DNA of 64,000 nucleotides. Source: Streptomyces sp. NBS 14/10. GTDB lineage: Bacteria > Actinomycetota > Actinomycetes > Streptomycetales > Streptomycetaceae. This document shows positions 19,215 through 27,148 of the stretch, piece by piece (the stretch's first letter is position 1; each line of letters starts with the position of its first letter). The position numbers were made by a program, and so were the translations under genes. The notes below the pieces were generated by a model. That model did not search any database, was not told the DNA's origin, and worked only from the letters and a program-made list of their open reading frames with translations. The stretch spans positions 75,470 through 139,469 of the forward strand of contig NZ_NCSM01000009.1 in the NCBI RefSeq assembly GCF_002224125.1. The letters are read 5' to 3'.

Positions 19215-19224
19215 CGAGGGACCG

Positions 19225-20982
19225 TCAGCCGACGGTGCCGGTCACCGAGGATCCGGACTTCGTCACGCGGTACGTCACGGTGGCTCCGCTCCAGAAGTGG
19301 AAGACCAGCGTCGCCTCCGTGTTGTCACGCAGTGAGTCGACGAACGCGGAGGTGAGGAGAAGACCGTTGCCCGGGTAGTCGGGAGAGAAGGCCTCGTTGA
19401 ACTCCTGGTACCGAGTCCAGTCGGTCGGGCCGGCGTTGCTGCCGTCGGCGTACGTGGCCTCCATGGTGGCAAGCTGGTCACCGCGGAACTGGGTGGGGAT
19501 GGTGAGACCGCTGGTGTCGCCGGTCGCGTTGGAGAGCACCGGCTTGTCATACGTGGTCACGAAGATCTTCCAGGGCAGCCCCCGGGAGAAACGGGCCTCG
19601 ATCGTCGCGTTGATCCCGTAGGCGCGGTCGCCGGCGAGCCGGGTCAGCGCGGTGGCTGTGAGCGTGAGCTGGTTGCCGGAGACGGTGTAGTCCCGGCCCT
19701 GGACGAGCTTTTTGCCGCCCTGCCAAACGCCCCGGAACGAGGTGCCGTTCGGGTTCAGGGTGAGTGTCCTGGCGGTGATCGCACTCGACTTCGCCAGGAA
19801 GACACGGTCCGAGGAGGCGGTGCCCGAGCGGGTGGTCCAGCTCGACTTGATCTGGTTGATCAGCTCGGGATCACGCCACTGCAGCGTGGAGCGGTTCAGG
19901 AAGTTGTAGGCGTCCCACAGGGCCGTGGTCACCCCTGAGATGCGGGCCTCGTAGCCCAGCATCTCGAAGTACTTCAGTGCCTCGCCCCGTTCGACACGTG
20001 GCGTGGGCTGGAAGTAGTCGGGGTACTTCAACAGGCCGTACTCGCCCAGGTAGACGGGGATTCCCTTGGAGACAAGGGTGTCGCTGATCCGGGCGAAGTT
20101 GTCGGTCAGGTCCTTCTGCGCGGTTTCGTCGAACCGGGTGCCGCCGGCGATGTTCACGCTGAACGGGTACCAGCTGTAGTAGTGCACCGTGGCCACGAGG
20201 TTGCGGTCGTTCAGCGACTTCATCTGGCTGACCAGGGCGTCCAGGAAGACCTGGCCGGAATTGGTGTGCAGGCTGGGCAGGACGAGCAGTCGGGTCGCGT
20301 TGTTGCCGCCGGACTGGCGCACCACGGTGTGGAACGCGGTGTTCAGTTCGTCGTTGTACTGGATGCCCTGGGCGTCGGTGGTGTTTTTGAACTGCGGCTC
20401 GTTGTTGCTCTCGAAGAGCAGGCTCTTCGGGGAGTCCTTGAACTTGGCGGCGATCTGGGTCCAGGTGGCCTTGAAACGGGCCAGGACGTTGTCGTGGTCG
20501 GTGGGCATGTCGGCGATCCACTGCCACGAGTCGTGATGCACGTTGATCACGACGTAGAGACCGTCGGCCAGCGCCCAGTCGACCACCTGCTTGACGCGGT
20601 TCATCCACGTCTCGTCGATCGTGTAGGGGGCGGTGGAGGACTGGTGGTCGGTCCAGGTGACGGGAATGCGGACACTGCGGAAGCCCTGGGACTTGATGGT
20701 GTCCAACAGGGCCTTGGTGGCCTTCGGGTTGCCCCAGGACGTCTCGTCGGGGATGGCGTCCAGGGTGTTGCCCAGGTTCCAGCTGGGCTGCATCGCGGCC
20801 ACCGCGTCCATCGGGCCGGCGGCAGTCCGGGCCTTCCCTGTTGAGGACGCGTCCTTGTGGCCCGGTACGGCGAAGGCCGTGGCGCTGGTCAGCCCGATCG
20901 CGGCGACCAGCGCCAGGAAGAGGCTGAGCACACGGCCGGGGCCGCGACTGCGGCGGCCGGTGGGTCGTTGCGTTCCCTTCAT
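19225..20982 (-). CDS. Secreted GH5 endoglucanase with X2 and CBM46 modules
   Basis: The start is the ATG at 20982 (MKGTQRPTGRRSRG), preceded by AAAGGG; longer upstream frames lack a ribosome site. A Sec signal peptide ends near residue 38. The GH5 domain has the acid/base in SNNEPQ (about residue 193) and the nucleophile in LGEYG (about 312). It is followed by an Ig-like X2 module (AITARTLTLNPNGTSFRGV) and a C-terminal CBM46-like sandwich. This GH5-Ig-CBM46 layout is known from GH5_4 enzymes active on xyloglucan and beta-glucan. It lies 83 bp after GH36 on the same strand. Confidence 0.9.
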   Translation of the reverse strand: MKGTQRPTGRRSRGPGRVLSLFLALVAAIGLTSATAFAVPGHKDASSTGKARTAAGPMDAVAAMQPSWNLGNTLDAIPDETSWGNPKATKALLDTIKSQGFRSVRIPVTWTDHQSSTAPYTIDETWMNRVKQVVDWALADGLYVVINVHHDSWQWIADMPTDHDNVLARFKATWTQIAAKFKDSPKSLLFESNNEPQFKNTTDAQGIQYNDELNTAFHTVVRQSGGNNATRLLVLPSLHTNSGQVFLDALVSQMKSLNDRNLVATVHYYSWYPFSVNIAGGTRFDETAQKDLTDNFARISDTLVSKGIPVYLGEYGLLKYPDYFQPTPRVERGEALKYFEMLGYEARISGVTTALWDAYNFLNRSTLQWRDPELINQIKSSWTTRSGTASSDRVFLAKSSAITARTLTLNPNGTSFRGVWQGGKKLVQGRDYTVSGNQLTLTATALTRLAGDRAYGINATIEARFSRGLPWKIFVTTYDKPVLSNATGDTSGLTIPTQFRGDQLATMEATYADGSNAGPTDWTRYQEFNEAFSPDYPGNGLLLTSAFVDSLRDNTEATLVFHFWSGATVTYRVTKSGSSVTGTVG

Positions 20983-21065
20983 CTCTGCCCTTTCTCTGTT
21001 GGCAGGGCGGGGGTTCCGCCCGTGGGGGATGAAGCGGCAGATGGCCACCGGAGGGGCCCGTCGTC

Positions 21066-23204
21066 TCAGGGCGCGTCGGGCACCGTGGGGGCGAGGCGGA
21101 GCAGCACGGCGGACGGAGCCGTGGGCAGCGTCAGCGTGAGGTCGGCGGTCTCGGGGTCCCAGGAGGTAACGGCCTGGCTCGCGGTGGGGTAGAGGACGTC
21201 GACGCGAGCCGCGGAGCCGTGGAGGTGGGGCAGGGGGAGAGTGGCGGTGGCCTCGGCGCCGGGGCGGCGCCAGACGGTGAGGAACGTGGTGGCGGGGGTG
21301 TGCAGGGCCAGCGCGAGCCACGGGTCGTCCCAGGCCGGCAGACCGAGCGGCCACGCGGGGACGGCCTGCGCCAGGTCGGTACGGATGGCCTTGTACACAC
21401 CGATGGCCTCGTGGACCAGGGCCCGGTCCTCGGGGCGCAGGTCCGCAAGCATCCCCGACAGGTGAATGCGGCCGAGGAGGGCGTTGGCCATGGTGAAGGC
21501 CACCTCGTCCGAGGAGTCCTCCGGTCGCGGGTAGGCCCAGACGGCGCCCTGCTCGGGGGTGACCGCGGTGGGCGCGGAGGCGGCGATGGGAGCGTACAGC
21601 TGGAGGTTCTGCTGGTCGCTTGTGGACTGCAACTGGAGCCGTGACAGCATCGCGTAGTCCCAGCGCATGCCGCCGGAGGAGCAGTTCTCCACCACGAGGT
21701 GCGGATAGCGGTCCAGGACGCCGTCGAGCCAGTCGAGGTGGGCGCGGTTGTGGCCGAGCAGGCCGGCGCCCGGGGTCTCGCCGGGGTGGGCGCTGGTGCC
21801 GGAGCCGGGATCGATGTTGTGGTCGAGCTTGAGGTAGCCGACGCCCCACTCGCCGACCAGGCGGTCCACGACCTGGTCCAGGTGGGCCCGGGCAGCGGGG
21901 TGGCGCAGATCCAGGTGGTGGCGGCCGGTCTCGGTGACGCGGACGCCGTCGCGGCGGAAGAACGCCTCGTCGGGCAGGGACTTGGCCATGGGGCTGCGTA
22001 CGCCGATCACTTCCGGCTCCAGCCACAGGCCGGGGACCATACCGCGCTCCCGGATGCGGTCCAGCACCTCGTGGATCCCGCGGTCCCCGGGGAAGCGGGA
22101 GGCGGCCGGCTCCCAGGCGCCGACGCTGTCCCACCAGCCGCCGGTGTCGCCGTCGTACCAGCCGGCGTCGATCACGAAGTACTCCGCGCCCGCCTCGGCC
22201 GCCGCGTCGATCAGGGGCAGCAGCTTCTCGGTGGTGGGGTCCCCCATCAGGCAGTTCATGTAGTCGTTGAAGATGACGGGAAGGTGCTGGTGGTCGGGGT
22301 GCGGGCGGCGGATCGCACGGCGGTAGCGGGTGAGCGCGGCGAACGCGTCGTCCGGGCCGCCGTCGGAGCTGAAGGCGAGGGCGACGGGGACGGTGCGGAA
22401 CTCGTCGCCGGGCTCCAGATGGTGGCGCCAGCCGTGGTGGGTGTCGTTGGGGCCGAGCAGGGCTACGTAGGCCAACTCGTCGCGTTCGCCGCACTCCCAG
22501 TGCCAGCCGCCGCCGTTGTGCTCGATCTGCCACAGCCAGGTGCGGCCGGTGCGGCGGTCGGCCAGGCCGCCCATGGGCAGTCGGCCGCAACTGGACCACA
22601 CGCCTCGCCCGGTCTGGGTGAACTCCCCCTTGCCGTTGTGGTAGACGACGTGGTCGTTCAGGACGGGGGAGGTCACGCGCATCGGCTTGCGCTGCCAACG
22701 GCATTCGGCGACCCAGTCGTTCTCCGCCCACAGCAGGTCCGCGTCCCCGATGGCTTCCGGACCGTCCGCGAGGCAGCCGACCACGAGGGAGGAGACCGAC
22801 TCCAGGTGCAGCGTGGCCTGCCCTTCGTTGCGCAGGACCACACCGCCGCGCAGTACGGGCACGGCGTCCGGCGAGCGGTAGACGACCTCGGCCACGAGCC
22901 CGGTCTCGGAATCGTGGAGTTCGACCGTCAGCACGTGCCAGTCACCGTCGCGGGTCGCTCGGTGGGCGCGGTAGCGCAGTCGCCCGCCGAGGGTCGTGTC
23001 GATGAGGCGACCGCCCGACCAGGCGCGGCCGTGGCCCGCGGCCGTCACTTCCACCAGGGGCAGTGGGCGCCAGGAGCGCCGCTCGAGGGGTTTGCCACCG
23101 GGGAGGCCGATCCGCGTAAGGCGGGCGGTGCCGTCGTCGTCGACGCCGATCTCGACCTCAAGAGCCGAGTGGCCCCATCGGAGCGTCTGCGGTGCGCTGG
23201 TCAT
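21066..23204 (-). CDS. Alpha-galactosidase, GH36
   Basis: I place the start at the ATG at 23204 (MTSAPQTLRWG) because GGGAAGG lies eight bases upstream; another ATG at 23225 has no clear ribosome site. The 712-residue protein has the GH36 N-terminal sandwich, the barrel with YFVIDAGWYDGD and LWLEPEVIG, the nucleophile in GYLKLDHN (about residue 459), and the acid/base in QSTSDQQN (about 527). There is no signal peptide. It would remove terminal alpha-galactose from oligosaccharides in the cytoplasm. Its promoter region carries the locus operator (23230-23243). Confidence 0.92.
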   Translation of the reverse strand: MTSAPQTLRWGHSALEVEIGVDDDGTARLTRIGLPGGKPLERRSWRPLPLVEVTAAGHGRAWSGGRLIDTTLGGRLRYRAHRATRDGDWHVLTVELHDSETGLVAEVVYRSPDAVPVLRGGVVLRNEGQATLHLESVSSLVVGCLADGPEAIGDADLLWAENDWVAECRWQRKPMRVTSPVLNDHVVYHNGKGEFTQTGRGVWSSCGRLPMGGLADRRTGRTWLWQIEHNGGGWHWECGERDELAYVALLGPNDTHHGWRHHLEPGDEFRTVPVALAFSSDGGPDDAFAALTRYRRAIRRPHPDHQHLPVIFNDYMNCLMGDPTTEKLLPLIDAAAEAGAEYFVIDAGWYDGDTGGWWDSVGAWEPAASRFPGDRGIHEVLDRIRERGMVPGLWLEPEVIGVRSPMAKSLPDEAFFRRDGVRVTETGRHHLDLRHPAARAHLDQVVDRLVGEWGVGYLKLDHNIDPGSGTSAHPGETPGAGLLGHNRAHLDWLDGVLDRYPHLVVENCSSGGMRWDYAMLSRLQLQSTSDQQNLQLYAPIAASAPTAVTPEQGAVWAYPRPEDSSDEVAFTMANALLGRIHLSGMLADLRPEDRALVHEAIGVYKAIRTDLAQAVPAWPLGLPAWDDPWLALALHTPATTFLTVWRRPGAEATATLPLPHLHGSAARVDVLYPTASQAVTSWDPETADLTLTLPTAPSAVLLRLAPTVPDAP

Positions 23205-23229
23205 GGTGGCGGCCTTCCCCTTCATTTCA

Positions 23230-23278
23230 TCGAAGCGCTTGGCGGCGAAACGTTAATGACAGGTTTCTCGCGAAACAA
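23230..23278 (-). promoter_or_regulatory. Promoter and degenerate operator of GH36
   Basis: The minus strand reads TTGTTT (23278-23273), a 17-bp spacer, TAACGT (23255-23250), then the half-degenerate operator GCCAAGCGCTTCGA (23243-23230). The -35 lies in a partial inverted repeat, GTTTCTCGCGAAAC, that also occurs in the divergent region at 53250. Confidence 0.68.
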
Positions 23279-23315
23279 GAGGTAGAAGGCTAAGAAACTT
23301 TCCTCTCTGTGGCCA

Positions 23316-23357
23316 TTGACAGTCCGTGAAACGAGTGGCAGCGTCGAAGCGCTTCGA
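23316..23357 (+). promoter_or_regulatory. Promoter and operator of the second GH3
   Basis: A perfect TTGACA (23316-23321) lies 22 bp before the perfect palindrome TCGAAGCGCTTCGA (23344-23357). The layout is the same as at 6078, 43598 and 53330. The start of transcription would fall in or next to the palindrome. Confidence 0.82.
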
Positions 23358-23393
23358 CACCGTAACCACAGCATGTTGAGAGGGTTTAACCTC

Positions 23394-26243
23394 GTGGGTT
23401 CTCCGTCGCTGTCCACCGCCGGTCGGCTTCCGTTCCGTGACCCTGCACTGCCGATCGACAAGCGCGTCGACGACCTTCTCGGGCGGCTCACGCTCGACGA
23501 GCGGATCGCGCTGCTGCACCAGTACGCGCCGGCCGTGGAGCGCCTCGGCCTCGCCTCGTTCCGCACCGGCACGGAGGCGCTGCACGGCGTGTCATGGCTG
23601 GGGGAGGCGACCGCCTTTCCGCAGGCCGTGGGGCTCGGCGCGACCTGGGACGAGGACCTTGTCCATGAGGTCGCCGAGGCCGTCTCGGTCGAACTGCGCG
23701 CCTTCCACTACCACCGCCCGACGGCGAACGGCGTCGGCATCAACAGCCTCCACGCCTGGGCACCCGTGGTGAACCTGCTGCGCGACCCGCGCTGGGGCCG
23801 GAACGAAGAGGGCTACTCCGAGGACCCGGTGCACACCGCCCGGCTGGGCACCGCCTACGGCCGGGGGCTGTCCGGCGACCATCCGACCTACCTGCGCGCG
23901 GCTCCGGTGCTCAAGCACTTCCTCGCCTACAACAACGAGGACGACCGCTGCGTCACCTCATCCGGCCTGCGCCCCCGCGTCCTCCAGGAGTACGACCTGG
24001 CCGCCTTCCGACCCATCGTCGCCTCGGGCGCGGCGACCGGCGCGATGGCCGCGTACAACCTGGTCAACGGCCGCCCCTGCCACGTCAGCCCGCTCCTCGA
24101 GACCGAGCTGCGGACCTGGGCCCGGACCACCGGCCACGAACTGTTCGTGGTCAGCGATGAGCAAGCGCCGTCCAACCTGGTGGAAATGGAGCACTACTTC
24201 GAGGACCACGCGGCATCCCATGCCGCCGCGCTGAAAGCCGGCATCGACAGTTTCACCCAGGATCGCGAGGACAGTTCGATCACGGTCGGCCGGCTGCGCG
24301 AGGCTCTGGAGCGCCGCCTGATCGACGAGGCGGACATCGACCGCGCGGCCCGGCGGCACTTGCAAGTCCGCTTTCGGCTGGGTGAGTTCGACCCGGACCT
24401 CGACCCGTATGCCGGTATCGGCCCGGAGGTCGTCGACTGCCCCGAGCACCGCGCCCTCGCCCTGCGCGCCGCGACCGAGTCGGTGGTGCTGCTCAAGAAC
24501 CAGGGCCTGCTGCCCCTCCAGGCGGAGCGGGCGCCGCGCGTCGCCGTCATCGGCCCGCTCGCCGACACCCTGTACGAGGACTGGTACAGCGGCACCCTGC
24601 CCTACCAGGTCGGCATCGCGTCCGGGCTGCGTGCCGCGCTCGGCGAGGGCGGCGGCGATGTCGTCACGGTGGAAGGCGCCGACCGGATCGCGCTGCGCTC
24701 CCGCACCTCGGGCGAACGGCTCGGCGGGACCGCGTACGACGTCTGCGAGTGGGGCGACGGTGTGCTGACCCTGCGCGACGCCGAAACCGGCCGCTACCTC
24801 AGCCGCAAGGACGACGACTCGCTCGCCGCGGAGCGGGATGTCATCAAGACCTGGTTCATCAACGAAACTTTCCTTCTGGAGCCTGACCCGGCGGGCAACG
24901 CCGACACGGTGCTCCTGCGCAACGTCTTCACCGGCCGCTATGCCGTCGTCGACGCAGCCGACGGCCGGGTCACCGTCACCGCCGAAACCCCGCAGGCCGC
25001 CGAGCGCTGGCAGCGCGAGCTGCTCCGGGACGGCACGGCCGAAGCACGCGCCGCTGCCGAGGCGGCCGACGCAGCGATTGTCGTCCTCGGCAACCACCCG
25101 CTCATCAACGGCCGCGAAACAGAGGACCGTACGGGCACCGCACTACCCGCGACCCAGGAGGCGCTGCTGCGCGCGGTCGCCGCGGTCCGTCCGCAGACCG
25201 CGCTCGTCGTCATGAGCAGCTACCCCTACGCCCTCGACTGGGCGGACGAGCACCTGCCCGCCGTGGTGTGGACATCCCACGGCGGGCAGGAGACGGGCGG
25301 GGCGCTGGCCGCCGTACTGCTCGGCGAGGCCGACCCGTCGGGCCGTCTGCCGCAGACCTGGTACCGCGGCGACGACGACCTTCCGCACCCGCTCGACTAT
25401 GACGTCATCAAGGCCGGCTGGACCTACCAGTACCACCGCGGCGCACCCCTGTACGCCTTCGGCCACGGCTTGTCCTACACCGACTTCGCCTACAGCGACC
25501 TGCGGCTGTCCACGCCGTCCGTGCCGCAGGACGGTGCGCTCGACGTCACGGTGACGCTGTCCAACACCGGAGCGCGACCCGGCAGCGAGGTGGTCCAGCT
25601 CTACGTCCGTGCCCTGGACGCGCGTTACGAGGCGCCCCGGCTGAAGCTCGCCGACTTCCGCAAGGTACGGCTGGAGCCCGAGGAGAGCCGGGAGGTGACC
25701 TTCCGGCTGCCCGCCGTGCAGTTCGCCCACTGGGACGTGGCCACCGGGGTCTTCACCGTGGATCCGGGCGCCTACGAGATCCTCGTCGCCCGTTCCGCGG
25801 AACACGTCGTCCTGAGCGCCCCGCTGACGGTGACCGGCACGCCCCCCGCACCCCGCGTGGTCGTCGGGCGACGCACCCTGGCCGCCGACTTCGACGACTA
25901 CACGGACGTCACCCTCGTCGACGCCACCCGCACCGCCGGCGACGCGGTCACCCCGGCCGATCCCGCGCTCCCCGCAACCCTGCTGTACCGGTCCGTCGAC
26001 GTGTCCGGAGCCGCCCGCTTCGAGGCGAGGGTCGCACGCGAGAGTGCGGGGTCGGGTGAGGCCCGGCTGGAGGTCCGGGCCGGCGACCGGCTCCTGGCGC
26101 AGATCGCCGTACCGGTCACCGGCAGCCGCTACACCTGGACGACAGTGACCGCCGACGCGGCAGCGCATGGCGATGGCGTCCACGATCTGCGGCTGACCCT
26201 GCACGGTGACTTCCGCCTGGCCTCCTTCGTCTTCGGCGCCTGA
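23394..26243 (+). CDS. Beta-glucosidase, GH3, second copy
   Basis: I choose the GTG at 23394 (VGSPSLSTAGRLPFRD), which has GAGAGGG nine bases upstream and lies after the operator; an ATG at 23373 has no ribosome site. The 949-residue protein has the same domain order as the first GH3: barrel with nucleophile motif VVSDEQAPSNL near residue 254, an inserted beta-trefoil-like segment (about 432-560, GVLTLRDAETGRYLS), GH3 sandwich (NGRETEDRTG), FnIII-like region and a CBM6-like C-terminus. There is no signal peptide. It probably acts on xyloglucan-derived oligosaccharides. It is divergent from GH36. Confidence 0.92.
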   Translation: MGSPSLSTAGRLPFRDPALPIDKRVDDLLGRLTLDERIALLHQYAPAVERLGLASFRTGTEALHGVSWLGEATAFPQAVGLGATWDEDLVHEVAEAVSVELRAFHYHRPTANGVGINSLHAWAPVVNLLRDPRWGRNEEGYSEDPVHTARLGTAYGRGLSGDHPTYLRAAPVLKHFLAYNNEDDRCVTSSGLRPRVLQEYDLAAFRPIVASGAATGAMAAYNLVNGRPCHVSPLLETELRTWARTTGHELFVVSDEQAPSNLVEMEHYFEDHAASHAAALKAGIDSFTQDREDSSITVGRLREALERRLIDEADIDRAARRHLQVRFRLGEFDPDLDPYAGIGPEVVDCPEHRALALRAATESVVLLKNQGLLPLQAERAPRVAVIGPLADTLYEDWYSGTLPYQVGIASGLRAALGEGGGDVVTVEGADRIALRSRTSGERLGGTAYDVCEWGDGVLTLRDAETGRYLSRKDDDSLAAERDVIKTWFINETFLLEPDPAGNADTVLLRNVFTGRYAVVDAADGRVTVTAETPQAAERWQRELLRDGTAEARAAAEAADAAIVVLGNHPLINGRETEDRTGTALPATQEALLRAVAAVRPQTALVVMSSYPYALDWADEHLPAVVWTSHGGQETGGALAAVLLGEADPSGRLPQTWYRGDDDLPHPLDYDVIKAGWTYQYHRGAPLYAFGHGLSYTDFAYSDLRLSTPSVPQDGALDVTVTLSNTGARPGSEVVQLYVRALDARYEAPRLKLADFRKVRLEPEESREVTFRLPAVQFAHWDVATGVFTVDPGAYEILVARSAEHVVLSAPLTVTGTPPAPRVVVGRRTLAADFDDYTDVTLVDATRTAGDAVTPADPALPATLLYRSVDVSGAARFEARVARESAGSGEARLEVRAGDRLLAQIAVPVTGSRYTWTTVTADAAAHGDGVHDLRLTLHGDFRLASFVFGA

Positions 26244-26255
26244 GAACAGAGCCAC

Positions 26256-26363
26256 ATGAACAGCCCCGCGTTCCACGGTGCTGCCCCCGGGATCCCGTTT
26301 CGGCGCCGCCACCGCCGCCTACCAGATCGAGGGCGCCCACGACGAGGACGGCCGCGGCCCTCG
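26256..26363 (+). pseudogene. N-terminal fragment of a GH1 beta-glucosidase
   Basis: Thirteen bases after the GH3 stop an ATG opens MNSPAFHGA, then a one-base frame change continues as LPPGSRFGAATAAYQIEGA followed by HDEDGRGP, the highly typical N-terminus of GH1 beta-glucosidases. The rest of the gene is gone; the frame runs directly into the duplicated GH31 tail. A GH1 C-terminal fragment follows the other GH3 gene at 3032-3166, so a GH3-GH1 gene pair seems to have been ancestral. Confidence 0.85.
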
Positions 26364-26682
26364 AGGGCGGGGCGCGGTGATTCCCGTCGCCGAGCCCGGC
26401 GCCAGCGTGACCGAGACCTTGACGACCGACCTCGGCCTCGTGCAGTGGGGTACGGGAATGGGGCACTGCCGACTGCGCACCCCTGAAGGTGTCACCCGGG
26501 CCCAGGCGGTCCGCTGTGGACAGCGCGTCGACGTGGAGACGGTCGGGCCGGCTCCGGTGCGCAGCGTTGCCTTCCCGCCCGCCGCGGACACGGCGCCGCC
26601 CGACGAGGTGGTGGTCAACGGCGGGCGGTTCACTCTCACCACCGTCGCCGGAGTACCGACAGCGTCGGGGCGAACCGAGTGA
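26364..26682 (+). pseudogene. C-terminal fragment of a GH31 enzyme, fused in frame to the GH1 fragment
   Basis: The frame reads GAVIPVAEPGASVTETLTTD and onward for about 100 residues, equal to the tail of the degraded GH31 gene at 35876-36657. The motif G-A-V-I-P-V is typical of the domain after the GH31 barrel. It is open together with the GH1 fragment (26278-26682), producing a chimeric 134-codon frame with no catalytic residues. A T-to-C change relative to copy 2 removes the normal stop, so it ends slightly later. Confidence 0.75.
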
Positions 26683-26689
26683 CGAAGCA

Positions 26690-27053
26690 CGCGCCGAACG
26701 CGTCAGCGGCCGCCCGTTGTTCCAAGCCGTGCATGCTGCCTTTCCGGTGGCCGTGATCACGGCGGCCCCGCTGACGGGGCTGGCCCGGCAGTCGGGCATG
26801 AGCATCCGCGCCGTGCTCCTCCTGTGCGCCGCGGCCCTGCTCGGTTCCGTCCTGCCCCTCTTGGGACCGGCGGCCAAGGACCACGCGTGGCGCCGCGCCG
26901 ACCGCGGTGGCCCTGCGGCGCCGCACTGGCGGTCGGCCTGGTTCTGGGGCGCGGCGATCGGTGTGCTGGGTGGGTGCGTGCTCGTGGTGGAGAACGCCGT
27001 CGAGCAATGGTCGGTGCTTCTGCTGGAGGAGGACAAGGGCGCCTCCGTCGTAC
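26690..27053 (+). pseudogene. Internal fragment of an MFS transporter
   Basis: About 120 codons (RAERVSGRPLFQAVHAAFPV onward) match the middle of the intact MFS gene at 36654-37862. The start codon position is mutated (GCG instead of GTG), 353 bp of the 5' part are deleted, and the similarity stops after LLEEDKGAS. It cannot encode a transporter. The following 27054-27148 has a short open tail (HLIGVEEAVRDLGDRG) that I cannot assign. Confidence 0.88.
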
Positions 27054-27148
27054 GGACGGGCGCGGGCGCGCAGAGCGAACCATCTGATCGGGGTCGAGGA
27101 GGCCGTCCGCGACCTGGGGGACCGCGGACGGGCGGCCGACGAGGGCAG

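Larger units (their letters stand above)
26364..27053 (+). repeat. Duplicated segment, copy 1 (deleted form)
   Basis: This stretch matches 36347-37389 in the same orientation. In the first 300 bp there are only about six differences (about 98 percent identity). Relative to copy 2 it lacks 353 bp (36673-37025), with the junction at a short shared sequence around AGC-CGCGCCGAA. It contains the GH31 tail and a broken MFS gene. Confidence 0.88.

Noticed and set aside
19225..22731. A 1168-codon frame that could suggest a GH36-GH5 fusion
   Set aside because: The upstream part is a shadow of GH36 in another frame; GH5 has its own ribosome site, ATG and signal peptide at 20982.
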